Shown one piece after another: positions 42,722 to 52,280 of a DNA stretch of 64,000 nt. Source of the stretch: Emiliania huxleyi CCMP1516 (lineage: Eukaryota > Haptophyta > Isochrysidales > Noelaerhabdaceae). The notes beneath the pieces were generated by a model. That model was not told where the DNA came from. It ran no database searches and saw nothing but the letters and a program-made list of their open reading frames with translations. The stretch lies in the NCBI RefSeq assembly GCF_000372725.1, contig NW_005200170.1, positions 51,421 through 115,420 on the forward strand, given 5' to 3'. The stretch's first letter is position 1, and every line of letters starts with the position of its first letter. Position numbers and translations under genes: made by a program.

Positions 42722-43240
42722 CTCTGAAGAAAGAAAAGAAAGAAAAGAGCAAAGAAAAGAAAGAAAACGGACACCAAGGGAGGGATGGGAGGACGGCACG
42801 CCGCTACCACACAGGGATTTTAAGGAGAGGGGTGTGGTGCGCTAGCCGTCGCCCACCCTTGGGCGTCCGCCTCTTCCTATCTCTCTTCGCAGTCTCTCTC
42901 CGATTCTCGCTTCAACCTTCGTGCCACCTCGCGGTCGCCCCCTTCTCGTCGTTCTCTCCCATGTCGCTTCTTCCTCTGTCGCGTCGCTCTCCTCTGCCTC
43001 GTTCTGCGCCGCCGCTGCCGCCTGCCGTTCCCTTGTTCTCTCAGCTTCTTTCGCCTTTCGGCGCAGCTCCGCCCTCCTTGCTGCATATCATGGCCCCTCG
43101 AGTTTTGTTCGAGTCTATCGAGCTCTCAGAAAGAAAGAAAGAAAACAGACACGCCAAACGAGGGATGGGACGAGGACAAGGTCCCCACCTGCACGAGCAG
43201 GATTTTGGAAGGACGATCAGGGGGACAGGTATCGAGCTCT
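42722..43240 (-). mobile_element. LINE-A family, one full 3' portion and a second partial copy
   Basis: The minus strand shows the AAGAAAGAAAAG-type tail at 42726-42768, the 3' UTR to about 42860, and coding sequence (YAARRAELRRKAKEAERTRE reversed order in the plus text) to about 43120. A second tail and 3' UTR part begins at 43125 (AGAAAGAAAGAAAACAG) and runs to about 43240. It fills the space between the sulfotransferase and the J-domain gene. Confidence 0.75.
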
Positions 43241-43314
43241 CAGAAAAGAGACAACCGGGCCCTTTGTTTTCTTTCTGCTCCGCGCCCTGATATCGCTTGC
43301 GCCATTACTCTTCG

Positions 43315-45326
43315 ATGCAGTGGGCGACGTCGGAGGACGCCATACTCCACGTCGAGAATTCGCGAACCGCGGTCGCCATCCTCGGCGTCAATCCGAGCAC
43401 CTGGACAGAGGCGGACGTCGGCCAAGCGTACCGCGCTCTCGCCAAGCTCCTCCACCCCGACCGGAGTTCAGCAGAGGCGGGGAGATCGCAGGCAGCCTTC
43501 CAGAAGGTGCACGAGGCGCGTGGCGCGCTCAAGTCCATCGTCGCGCGACGCGCGCCGCCTCCGCCACGGCCAGCTCCGCCCGCCCCGGCACAGCAGCCGC
43601 GGCCCGCAAAGCGGGCGCCGGCCAGCAAGCCGGCAATGGCGGGAAAGCGCGCCAAGTTGGCGCCGCAGAAGGCAGCTCGGCCTCCAGAGCCATCGCCGAA
43701 GCGGGCCAAGCCGGCGGCGCAGGCGCGGCCGCCGCAGTCACGGCAGCCGCAGCCGCAGCGCCGCAGCGCGGCGGCGGCGGCGGCGAAGCCAAAGGCGGCG
43801 GCGAAGCCAAAGGCGGCGGCGGCAAAGCCAAAGCCGGCGCCCAAGCCGGCGCCCATGCGGCCGATCCCGCACCGGCGCTGGATCATTTCGAGTGACGAAC
43901 TCGTCCTGAATAGGCGAGGCGTCAGGAGCCGGGGCTCGGCGCTGCGGAGGCGGCGCTGCTGTCCCAGCTGCTGGCGGCGGTGCAGCGCTTCAAGGAGGAG
44001 AAGAGTGCCGCCGAGGCGACGGTGGGCGTGGGCGAGGAGTGGGCTGTGCACTGGAAGCCGCGCAAGAAGGCGGTCTGGTCGGGGTCGGGGTCGGGGGGCG
44101 ACTTTTACGCCTACCGCCTCGCCTCGCCCGACCGCACGTACCGCTCGCGGCCCGAGCTTGTGCGGGCGCGCGAGCTGCCCCCCCACCCCCCCCCCCACCC
44201 AGCCACCCACCCACCCACCACCACCACCACCACCACNNNNNNNNNNNNNNNNNNNNNNNNNNNNNNNNNNNNNNNNNNNNNNNNNNNNNNNNNNNNNNNN
44301 NNNNNNNNNNNNNNNNNNNNNNNNNNNNNNNNNNNNCCCCCCCCCCCCCTTCCCCTTCCCTCCCTCCAGGCGCTGTCTGGCGCCGAGGGTCCCGCCCCCA
44401 CCCGCTCTCGCTCCTCCGCCTCCGCCCCCGCCCCCGCCCCCGAGGAGGTCGCCTGGCGGCACTTTCCTGGACCTGTCCTCGACCTGTCCGAGACCCTTCC
44501 TCCGCCCTTCCTAGGCGCTGACGGGCGGCCGCTTCCGCGCGCGCTGGGCGGACGGCACTGCGAGCGACGTGGCGCCGGGGCGGCGAGTGCGCGTCTACTG
44601 GCCCGAGGAGCGGCGGTGGTACGTCGGCGAGGCGCGCGAGATCCCGCCGAGATGCAGCCGAGATGCAGCCGAGAGGCAGCCGAGATGCAGCCGAGATGCA
44701 ACCAAGATGTAGTCGAGATGTAGCCGAGAGGCAGGCAAGATGTGGTCGAGATGTAGTCATCGAGCGCTGGTTCGTTGACCGGGTGAGTTTGGGCTGGGCC
44801 GTGGTGTGCCGCGTCTCTTCACGCCTCTAGCTGTGAGCAGGTGCGCGAGGTGGACGGCGAGAGCGGCGAGAGCACCGTCTTGTACACGGACGGCGACGAG
44901 CGGCAGCACTTCCTCGACGAGGAGGCATTCCAGGTCGAGTCTGAAGTCGTGCTCGCGCCCTTCTTCTCGTCAGTCCATCGACTGAAGAGCGCCGCCTTGT
45001 AGGTCGAGGCGGAGGCGCCGGCGGAGGCGGCACCGGCGGCGCAGCCCTCTCCGCAGCAGGCAGAGGCGGAGGCTGAGGCGGCTGAGGCTGAGGCGACAGA
45101 GGTGGCCGAGGCGGAGGAGGAGGCGGTGGAGGAGGCGGTGGAGGAGGCGGCCAACGACGAGACGGGCGAAGTCTTCAAGAAGAAGGAGCAGGCGGCGGCG
45201 GAGGAGGAGGAGGAGGCGGAGGCGGAGGGCCCCGGCACGCCTCCCGGCACGCCGCTGCCGCCGGAGGCGGAGGCGGAGGCGGAGGCGGAGGCGGAGGCGG
45301 AGGCTGAGGCGGCGGAGGGGGCGTGA
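43315..45326 (+). CDS. J-domain protein with Tudor-like domain and acidic repeat tail, gap inside
   Basis: From 43315: MQWATSEDAILHVENSRTAV, AILGVNPSTWTEADVGQAYR and ALAKLLHPDRSS, a J-domain with its HPD motif, which would stimulate an Hsp70. A long Lys/Pro/Ala-rich basic linker follows. The exon at about 43955-44175 reads LLAAVQRFKEEKSAAEATVG, WAVHWKPRKKAVWSG and DFYAYRLASPDRTYRSRPEL, loosely like a methyl-CpG-binding domain. After the gap, GRFRARWADGTASDVAPGRR, VRVYWPEERRWYVGEARE and EVDGESGESTVLYTDGDERQ fit a Tudor/PWWP-like chromatin reader. The tail is an (EA)n acidic repeat ending at 45326. Introns at about 44639-44835 contain the 11-bp array and a CTGTGAACAG module; 44934-45002 is a GT-AG echo intron. 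A nuclear chromatin role is inferred. Confidence 0.65.
44237..44336. other. Assembly gap, 100 N
   Basis: Exactly 100 N between a CCA repeat and a C-run inside an intron of the J-domain gene. Confidence 0.99.
44645..44757 (+). repeat. Array of 11-bp unit (GCCGAGATGCA) in an intron
   Basis: About nine degenerate copies of GATGCAGCCGA, drifting to GATGTAGTCGA. The same unit fills introns of other genes; see findings. Confidence 0.9.
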
Positions 45327-45809
45327 GAGGGGAGGGCAGAAGAGGCGCAGTGCGGGTAGGCGAGACCGGAGAGGCAGGTTGCTTGAGCGAGGCCGCCGAA
45401 ACCGCTACCCTAGCCGCTACCTACGCGGAGCCGGCGGCTGTACGTGCGAGGCGGGCCGGGGTACCAAAGCGGTGCGGCAACGGCGCATCGCTCGTACAGA
45501 CCCATTTTTTCTCTGTGTATTTTTGCATAACGCTTAACGGTTTTTTCGGCCACCTCCGGCTCCGCTCTCCGCTGCCGCGCTGCGCGCTGCTGCCGCCTCC
45601 GCGCTCATCACCTCCGCCCACGCGCCACTCAGACTCTAAGTTCTAAAAAATTCTGCCCTTTTCGTAGAATAAAAAAATCAGCTCAAATTCGTGGAAGTCC
45701 GAGACTGGAGGCCAACTCGGACCGAGATGCATCCGACCGACCCCCCTCGTGCGTTCTCCACAACCAGCCCCAGCGTCTTGGCTCACCATTCTTCAGCGAC
45801 GAGCGGTCC
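45327..45809. other. Intergenic, nothing recognised
   Basis: 3' flank of the J-domain gene. AATAAA occurs at 45668. No gene was recognised. Confidence 0.35.
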
Positions 45810-46109
45810 ATGGGCCCGATAGTTGCCCCCTTCCGGCGCCGCCGATCGGGTACCATCGTACCTCCCAGGTCGCTGCTTAGCCCGACATCAGTGCACGACA
45901 TGCTGGCCGAGACGGAGGAGGATTCTGACGCCCGACTCTTGCGCCTCCTTGAGGCTCTGGTGAAGAAGGAAGAGGCCGAGCAAATCGCCCGCGACAACGA
46001 GCTGCTGGCGTGGGGCAGAGGCGAAGCATGGGTGCCATGCGAGGCGGAGCCAGTCGACTGGCCCGACCCACCACCGTACGAGGATCTCGGCATCTTCACT
46101 CTGGAGTGA
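45810..46109 (+). CDS. Small acidic hypothetical protein
   Basis: MGPIVAPFRRRRSGTIVPPR start, then SPTSVHDMLAETEEDSDARL, a charged helix LLRLLEALVKKEEAEQIARD and an acidic Trp/Pro end VDWPDPPPYEDLGIFTLE. Codon use is GC-ending like neighbouring genes. The PPPYEDL segment resembles a PPxY WW-domain ligand. Intronless, 99 codons; the start may be further upstream. The opposite strand is also open (45683-46291), so strand is likely but not certain. Confidence 0.5.
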   Translation: MGPIVAPFRRRRSGTIVPPRSLLSPTSVHDMLAETEEDSDARLLRLLEALVKKEEAEQIARDNELLAWGRGEAWVPCEAEPVDWPDPPPYEDLGIFTLE

Positions 46110-46835
46110 GTGGTAGAGCTCTCGCTGCGGCGCGCTGCGAAGGCGAGCGCGCCGACGTCGTCCCTATTTCTCGCGGTCTCTCCCCTGAGGAGAAGCCGTC
46201 GAGCCGTCAAGTAGTGTCGAACGTGAGGGTGCAGCCTAGACGCGTGCCCCGTGCCATCGACTCTGTGCGCGACGCCTGATTTCTTGTACACTGTTATTAT
46301 GGCGGGGTCGTCCGGTGTCCGCGCAACCCATTACGTGCAGATTAATCAGAGATTTACGTGAGTGAAGAACCACGCGAGAGACACCGAGACGCTGGCGTTT
46401 TGTCTTTTTTGAGACATGCTCTTGCTCAATCCTCAAACGGAAAACGGTCACGAACTTGGATCTTGTGGGGTGACGACCGGGGTTCCGGGTACCGGGCTCC
46501 GGGGGCGCCCCGCGAGAGACTCTCTAACTCTATCTCTCAGTCTGCACGTGCGTAGCCTGTGTATGTGCCAGGCGGGCGGCGAGACAGCAGTGAGTCTCGG
46601 ACCCCAGGAGGAACCTCCCAATAAAACATGGTACTGGGCTCTACAGAGCCCACGCTGGGTTCGATCATGGCAGGGCGGGCCAGGACGTCGCGCCGACAGC
46701 CAGGAGCGAGCGACGCACAGACCCGTCCAAGCACTCCCTTCGCCGCTGCACTCAGCCCTCTCCAAGTGTGTGCGTCTGGCCGTCTGCCTGGGCGCCGCCG
46801 CGCCCGAGGGCACGCGACGGCGAGAGGGGCCTCGC
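46110..46835. other. Intergenic, nothing recognised
   Basis: 3' flank of two convergent genes. Open frames on both strands have no recognisable motif. AATAAA occurs near 46621. Confidence 0.35.
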
Positions 46836-47991
46836 TCACGTCGCGCGCAGGTCGATGAAGGTGAGCACCTCGGCGTCCGACGCGGCGGCGAGCCCGCCGT
46901 GCAGCGGCGACACCTGAACAAGAAAGGCGGCGGCTAAAACCAGAAAGACGAGGCGGCGGCGAGTCGCAGCGGCGAGACGTGGAACGAGTTGATCGGCTGC
47001 TCGAGCGCGACGAGCACCTGCACGTCACGACTCCGGTCATTCGTCGGTGTATGGAGCAGCCGATCGGCTGTTCGAGAAGAGCCTGCGACGCGGTGCCCTC
47101 CTCGGCGCGCGCGACGAGAGTGCCGTCCGAGGAGCAGGAGAGGAGGTCGCCGAGGGCGAGCTGCGCGTACGCGACGCACCAAACGTCTCCGCCGTGCGCC
47201 TAGTCTCGGACGATCTCGGACGATCTCGCGTGGTCCCGCCCTCGCTCCACCACACGGCTCCTCCGAGCTCCCCGAGGTAGGAGGCGCTGCATCTCGACCG
47301 CATCTCTGCCGCATCTCGGTCACATCTCTGCCGCATCTCTGCCGCATCTCTGCCGCATCTCGGCCGCATCTCTGCTGCATCTCTCCCCAAGGTCGGAGGC
47401 GCGTCCGCCGCCCAGCCGGAGGTCCCAGCCGTAGAGGGCGCCGGAGCTGGCGCCGGCGGCGACCCGGTGAGGGTGCTGCGGGTGGCGACTGGCCGCCTAC
47501 AAGGAGAGGGGGGGGGTACAGGCAGGCGGTCGCCTGGCCGGTCTCTGCTGCGACAAGGCCACGGGTGCTCGAGACGCCGGCAGGAGGAGGTGCCGCGTCG
47601 GCGCCGATCTCGGGGTGGTCTCGGGTGATCTCGGGCGATCTCGGGGTGATCTCGGGGTGATCTCGGGGTGATCTCGGGGTGATCTCGGGGTGATCTCGGG
47701 AGGGCAATGCTTTCTTTGGGCTTGGGATATCTCGGCTATACTCGGCTGCATCTCGGCTGCATCTCGGCAATACTCGGGTACATCTCGGCAATACTCGGCT
47801 ATGTCTCGGCAGGGCAAGTGCTTCTTTGGTCGTGGACGTGGGGGGACAGAGGTGGCCTCTGGTGGCGGCAGGAGGAGACAAGGCGGGTGGTGGCCTGCAG
47901 CTGCGGCGAGCAGCTCATCGGAGTGCCGAAGGAAGGGAGGAGCCTGACAGCGAGGTGCGGTGCGATGACACGGCGTGATGGCCGGAGTGAG

Positions 47992-48083
<92 letters not shown>

Positions 48084-48883
48084 TCCCACAGTGTCAGCAG
48101 GGGAGCAGCCTGCTTGTTGGCCGCCGCAGGTCTCGCTTGTCCCAGAGCGAGACGCACGCGCCCGCCGTCAGCACCTCGTTCGGCGAGATGCAGCCGAGAT
48201 GCAGCCGAGATGCAGCCGAGACACAGCCGAGATCTGCCGAGATGCACCTCGTTCGGCGAGCACCACTCGGCGCTAAACAGACAGCTCTCCTCTGTCACGA
48301 TCGCCGCCGCCATGGCGCCTCCCTCGGCGGCGTGGAGCGAGAGGAGGCCGCCCTCGCCGCAGCTTGCCAGCTGGAGCCCGTCCGGCGACGCGTCCACACT
48401 CAGCAAAGCGCCGCCGCCGCCGCCGCCGTCGCTCCACGCAGGCGTCAGCCGCAGGGCCGGGCCGGCGGCGGCGTCGGACGGCGGCGCGGCGGCGTCCAGC
48501 GCCGCCGAGAAGCACGAGAGGGAGCCGTCGCTGCCCGCAGCGCATACCACCGGAGGCGCCACGCCGCCGCCGCCGGCGGCGGTGAGGCCGAGGACGGAGG
48601 CGGCGTGGTGCGCCGTCGCGAGCAGGCGGGCTGCTGGCGCCTCGGAGGCGGCGGCGGCGGCGTCGTCATCCATCTCCACGTCCTCCGGCTGCAGCGCCAC
48701 CGCCCACAGCTGGACGCAGTTGCTCGGCTCGTCCCACGTGCCGGTGGCGACAATGCCAGCGCCGGCGGAGCACTCGGGCAGCCAGCGGACGCACGACTGC
48801 TTGCGGCCGAGTGAGCGCGTCTGCTTGATGCTCGAGCGCACGGGCTCGTCGATGTAGCACTCCTCGTCGTCGAGACGGAGCAT
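46836..48883 (-). CDS. Nup43-like WD40 nucleoporin
   Basis: Nup43 is a beta-propeller of the nuclear-pore Y complex. Exon 1 from 48883 reads MLRLDDEECYIDEPVRSSIK, VRWLPECSAGAGIVATGTWD and EPSNCVQLWAV, the pattern of the Nup43 first blade. It continues to LFSAEWCSPNE. Introns filled with the 11-bp unit and a CA/GA microsatellite separate it from VLTAGACVSLWDKRDLRRP, HPHRVAAGASSGALYGWDLR, HGGDVWCVAYAQLALGDLLS then CSSDGTLVARAEEGTASQ, QVLVALEQPINSFH and VSPLHGGLAAASDAEVLTFI ending DLRAT at 46836. The intron 46914-46978 (GT-AG) echoes the last exon. Blades are WD-typical and complete enough for function. Another WD40 protein is the main alternative. Confidence 0.72.
47604..47703 (-). repeat. Intronic tandem repeat, 14-bp unit GATCTCGGGGT(GAT)
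   Basis: Seven near copies of GATCTCGGGGTGATCTCGGG type, followed at 47735-47815 by CATCTCGGC and ATACTCGG units related to the 11-bp family. They fill one Nup43 intron. Confidence 0.85.
47994..48085. repeat. Compound microsatellite (CA)n(GA)n
   Basis: About 29 CA units followed by GAGAGAGA interrupted twice, within a Nup43 intron. An 11-bp array (GAGATGCAGCC) follows at 48184-48247. Confidence 0.97.
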
Positions 48884-48945
48884 TGTCGTTGAGCGGGAAG
48901 CGGCGAGTACCCGGAGCCGCAAAAAAAGAATTTTAGGCGGGTGAT

Positions 48946-49349
48946 ATCCTTTGGCCGCGTTGGGTAGCGAGGATTGGTGTGACGCGATCCACGCAGGCGT
49001 GTTTTCTGGCGGCCGACCGTCAGTGCACGGAGTTGCCCCTTCTCCGACTGCCCCGCTAGTTCACGAGTTTCGCGGGAGTGACCCCATGGCCATGCGTCAA
49101 ACCCGAGACCTAGCGCGGGTGGGTTGGAGGGGGCTCGCTGCAAGGAAGGGCGGTGTAAGAGGCCGATCCCCGCAGTCCGCCCCGTTCCTCCCCATCGGGC
49201 CGCGTGAGCGGCCTCGCCTCGCAGATTCGTTTTCGCGCCTGGGTCAGGCGCGCGGGGCATCCCCCGGGTCGCTCGACCAGCGATCCGAGGAGTTGGCCGC
49301 TATGAGAGGGAAAGAGCGGGGCCCCTCGACGCCTCTGTCCGGCCCTCCG
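48946..49349 (-). mobile_element. Dispersed repeat R1, copy C
   Basis: Reverse complement of R1 from copy A positions about 10920 to 11322. It ends 63 bp upstream of the Nup43 start codon and points the same way as that gene. The other end abuts a LINE-A fragment at 49350. Confidence 0.85.
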
Positions 49350-49541
49350 AGGTGGCATGAAGGTTGCAGCGAGAAGCGGCGAGAGACTCTGCGGAGAGAG
49401 ATAGGAAGAGGCAGACTCCCTAGGGTGGGCGACGGCTAGCGCATCACACACCTCTCCTTAAAATCCCTGTGTGGTGGCGGCGTGCCGTCCTCCCATCGCT
49501 CCCTTGGCTTGTCTGTTTTCTTTCTTTCTTTTTTCTTTTCT
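49350..49541 (+). mobile_element. LINE-A family 3' end, short copy
   Basis: Begins GGTGGCATGAAGGTTGCAGC (coding end), continues through the shared 3' UTR and ends in a TTTC-rich tail at 49517-49541, 9 bp from the stop codon of the TMEM16-like gene. Confidence 0.8.
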
Positions 49542-49549
49542 TTCTGCTG

Positions 49550-51358
49550 CTACACCGACGCGCAATCCAACGTCAGCCCCCACAAGCGCTCGCGACACCA
49601 CCAGAGGTACAACTTCTCGTTGTACGTCACGAGAGAGAGCGCCACCGACCACACCACGGAGAGCACGGCGATGATGGCAACGTAGCCGCTCTGCGACCGG
49701 TGCGAGAGGGCGGCCGCGGTGGGGACAGGCCGGCGGGCGATGAAGAGGAGCTTCGATAGGTCGGTGTGGCCCTCGAGGATGCGGGCGAGCAGCATGGGCA
49801 CGACGATGAAGGGGCGACAGGGGAGGAAGAAGGCGACGGAGAGGAAGTTGAGCTTCAACTCGAGCAGCTCGTCGAGCGCGACGAAGGGCCGGAGGACAGC
49901 CTGCCGCAGGGCGTCGTGCACCATCTCCTCCACCTCCTGATTGCCCTGCCCCTGGCTCTCGAGCGCGTCGCCCGAATGCCTCTTCACCTGCACGTTGCGG
50001 TACGGCCAGCCGCGGAACGTGAAACGCAGGCAGCCGATGCTGTCACAGTCGTACACAAAGATCGTCGCGAGGAAGCGCGAGACAAAGTCGCCGATGGCAT
50101 CGCAGCACGAGCACAGCAGCGTCGTCTCGCGCATGAGCACGTCCAGCCGGTTGGCGATGAATGGGACGATCGCCGTCATGAGGATCTCGATGAACGGGTA
50201 GACAACAAAGGGGCCAGTCAGTGAATTCTCAAAGACTCGTTCGCGCTTGGCCTGCGGCAGCCGCTTCTCGAGGCAGAAGAGCGACGCGGGACCGACGAGC
50301 GCGTATGACCAGTGGCTTGCGCAGCGCTGCAGCAGCACATCGTCGGGCTCGGACGAGGGCGGGTCCCACTGCGGGACAAAGGTGAATGCAAGGATGGCAA
50401 AGGCGCCAATCTTGCCAAACGACTCGAGCGCAACGTGCGCCGTCACTGCTGCGTGGTCGTGGTCGAGCCGCCACTCGTGGTTCTGCACCGAGGCCACCCA
50501 GCCGCCGATGGCATGGGAGACCGCCTTGAGTAGCTCGAAGGTGAGGGCCATCGTGATGTCCGACCCAACCTGGCAGACAAAGCCGAACAATCCGTGCTTG
50601 TGCATCGGATGGTCGCAGTCGAGGTGGACACAATCGCCCCAAACGAAGGCCAGCCACGCATTAAATTGCACCTGTGCTAGCAGCACGCACGAAACGAGGG
50701 CAAGGAAGGCGAGATAGACAGGCACCGAGAGCAGGACGGTCCGAAGCTGCGATGTGCCGCACTCGCGGCGGTAGAGCGGGTTGGGCACACGCGTCGCAAA
50801 GAGGTCTGGCTCATGGTACCGATCGAGCACCTCGTCGCCGTCCTGCGCGACCCACGCGACGCGCAGAGACCACACCGCCAACGCCGCCTTGCCCGCCTCC
50901 CACAGCCAGCGGTCCCGCCTCGGCCGCCCATCGGGCGGCCCGACGCCCAACGCAAGCGCAACGCCAGAGAGGAGAAAGGCACCCCACATGTGCGGCACGA
51001 ACCAGTGCGACCAGGCGAGCGCATAGGCTGAGTCGGGCCCGTAGGTGTCGCGCAGGAGCCGCTCAGTGATGCGCCCGCCCTTTGGGGACCAGATGCCGGT
51101 CGCAATCGCCAGCCGCTGCAACCGCGTGCCTGGCGAGGTCCAGCGCCACCATTGGCCGACGACGGCGGAGGGACCGAGCAGATCTAGGGTGGTGAGCCGC
51201 CGCTTGGACGCAAAGCTGCCGTGCAACGGCCACATCCACATGGCGTCGCAGCAGCCATCCTCAAGCGCTACCCGATGCGTGCAGGCGCATTTCCGGCTCA
51301 AGCGGGACTTCATGCTCAAGGTGACCCTTCCTAGACCCTTTCCCCTAGAGGAGACCAA
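49550..51358 (-). CDS. Anoctamin/TMEM16-like membrane protein
   Basis: TMEM16 proteins are calcium-activated chloride channels or lipid scramblases. The single frame has about ten hydrophobic segments. Landmarks: YGPDSAYALAWSHWFVPHMW (the motif before helix 1), LRTVLLSVPVYLAFLALVSC, LLKAVSHAIGGWVASVQNHE then WRLDHDH and FGKIGAFAILAFTFVPQWDP (as in N...E...H..F...F), and near the end EMVHDALRQAVLRPFVALDE and SVAFFLPCRPFIVVPMLLAR (the conserved E...QFGY-like region). The long cytosolic N-terminus of animal anoctamins is missing. The first 40 codons (51235-51358) overlap, on the other strand, sequence that also reads as aminotransferase exon, so the true start may be at about 51243 (MWMWPLHGS). 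Intronless. Confidence 0.65.
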   Translation of the reverse strand: MVSSRGKGLGRVTLSMKSRLSRKCACTHRVALEDGCCDAMWMWPLHGSFASKRRLTTLDLLGPSAVVGQWWRWTSPGTRLQRLAIATGIWSPKGGRITERLLRDTYGPDSAYALAWSHWFVPHMWGAFLLSGVALALGVGPPDGRPRRDRWLWEAGKAALAVWSLRVAWVAQDGDEVLDRYHEPDLFATRVPNPLYRRECGTSQLRTVLLSVPVYLAFLALVSCVLLAQVQFNAWLAFVWGDCVHLDCDHPMHKHGLFGFVCQVGSDITMALTFELLKAVSHAIGGWVASVQNHEWRLDHDHAAVTAHVALESFGKIGAFAILAFTFVPQWDPPSSEPDDVLLQRCASHWSYALVGPASLFCLEKRLPQAKRERVFENSLTGPFVVYPFIEILMTAIVPFIANRLDVLMRETTLLCSCCDAIGDFVSRFLATIFVYDCDSIGCLRFTFRGWPYRNVQVKRHSGDALESQGQGNQEVEEMVHDALRQAVLRPFVALDELLELKLNFLSVAFFLPCRPFIVVPMLLARILEGHTDLSKLLFIARRPVPTAAALSHRSQSGYVAIIAVLSVVWSVALSLVTYNEKLYLWWCRERLWGLTLDCASV

Positions 51359-51900
51359 CCACCGGCTTAATGTGACGCGTCAATGCTCCAGGCGCTCAAC
51401 GAGCTCGGCATCAAGGTCCTCACGCCCAAGGCGACCTTCTACCTGTGGGCCGACGTGAGCGAGCTACCGCCGCCCCTCAACAACGGCGTAATCTTTTTCG
51501 AGCATTGCATCCGATTCAAGGTGAGCGCCGCGCCTTGGGTCTCGGATTCGTGTCACCCGCACCCCGCTGACCTGCCTCCTTTTGTAAAAGGTGATCGTGG
51601 TGCCTGGCATCTTCTTTGACGTGCATCGTGCCGAGATTTCGGACTCGTCTCACCCACGCCTCGGCTGACCGGGCCTCGTTTGTGCAGGTCAACCCCTTCC
51701 ACCGCCGCCGCTTCAACAAGTCGCCCTATATCAACCACCTGCGCATGTCCTTTGGGCCCGCGTGGCCAAACCTCAAGATGGCGGTGGCGGGGATGACCGA
51801 GCTCGTCGCCCTCGCCAAGAGGGGCGACCTTCCACCCCTCGAGTTCCGCGGCAGCACCGCCGCGCCCCTGCTGTCGCCCGAGCCAAAGGCCCGCCGCTAG
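51270..51900 (+). pseudogene. Class I/II aminotransferase, C-terminal part only
   Basis: PLP-dependent aminotransferase tail. Exons read AHFRLKRDFMLK, then (after an intron at about 51332-51392) ALNELGIKVLTPKATFYLWA, DVSELPPPLNNGVIFFEHCI, VIVVPGIFFD, and VNPFHRRRFNKSPYINHLRM then SFGPAWPNLKMAV with the substrate-carboxylate Arg (HLRMSFGP). Introns 51521-51590 and about 51621-51688 are GT-AG; the first echoes its next exon. The PLP lysine and N-terminal two thirds are absent: the region upstream belongs to the divergent TMEM16-like gene. It is a 3' fragment left by rearrangement, or a mis-assembly. Confidence 0.7.
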
Positions 51901-52280
51901 CAAGCCGCTGCCTTCGCACGCGCCCCTCGACTCGATGTCCTTCAGGCGCGGCCGCGAAGGGGCTCTCGGCCGATGGGCGCGCCAGACACGCGGTTTCGAC
52001 GCGGGACGCTCGGAATGTATGCGCCCGGAGCAAGAGAAGATCTTGCGCACATGTGTACAGACGAAGCACGCTTGTGCTGGGTGCTCGTTTTTTTTTGCTC
52101 TCGGGGGCGGTCGAGTACGAAACTAAGTGCAGGATATTTTTTGAGAGCGCCTTCGTTGTTAATAGTACAAAGTGGACGGTAGATTTTTTTTTGCGCCGCC
52201 CCAGCCGCAGGAAGCAGGGGAAGCGCATTCGGCGGGAAGCGCAGCCTGCGCACTGGTTCGCAACAGGCTCGTGTGTCTAC

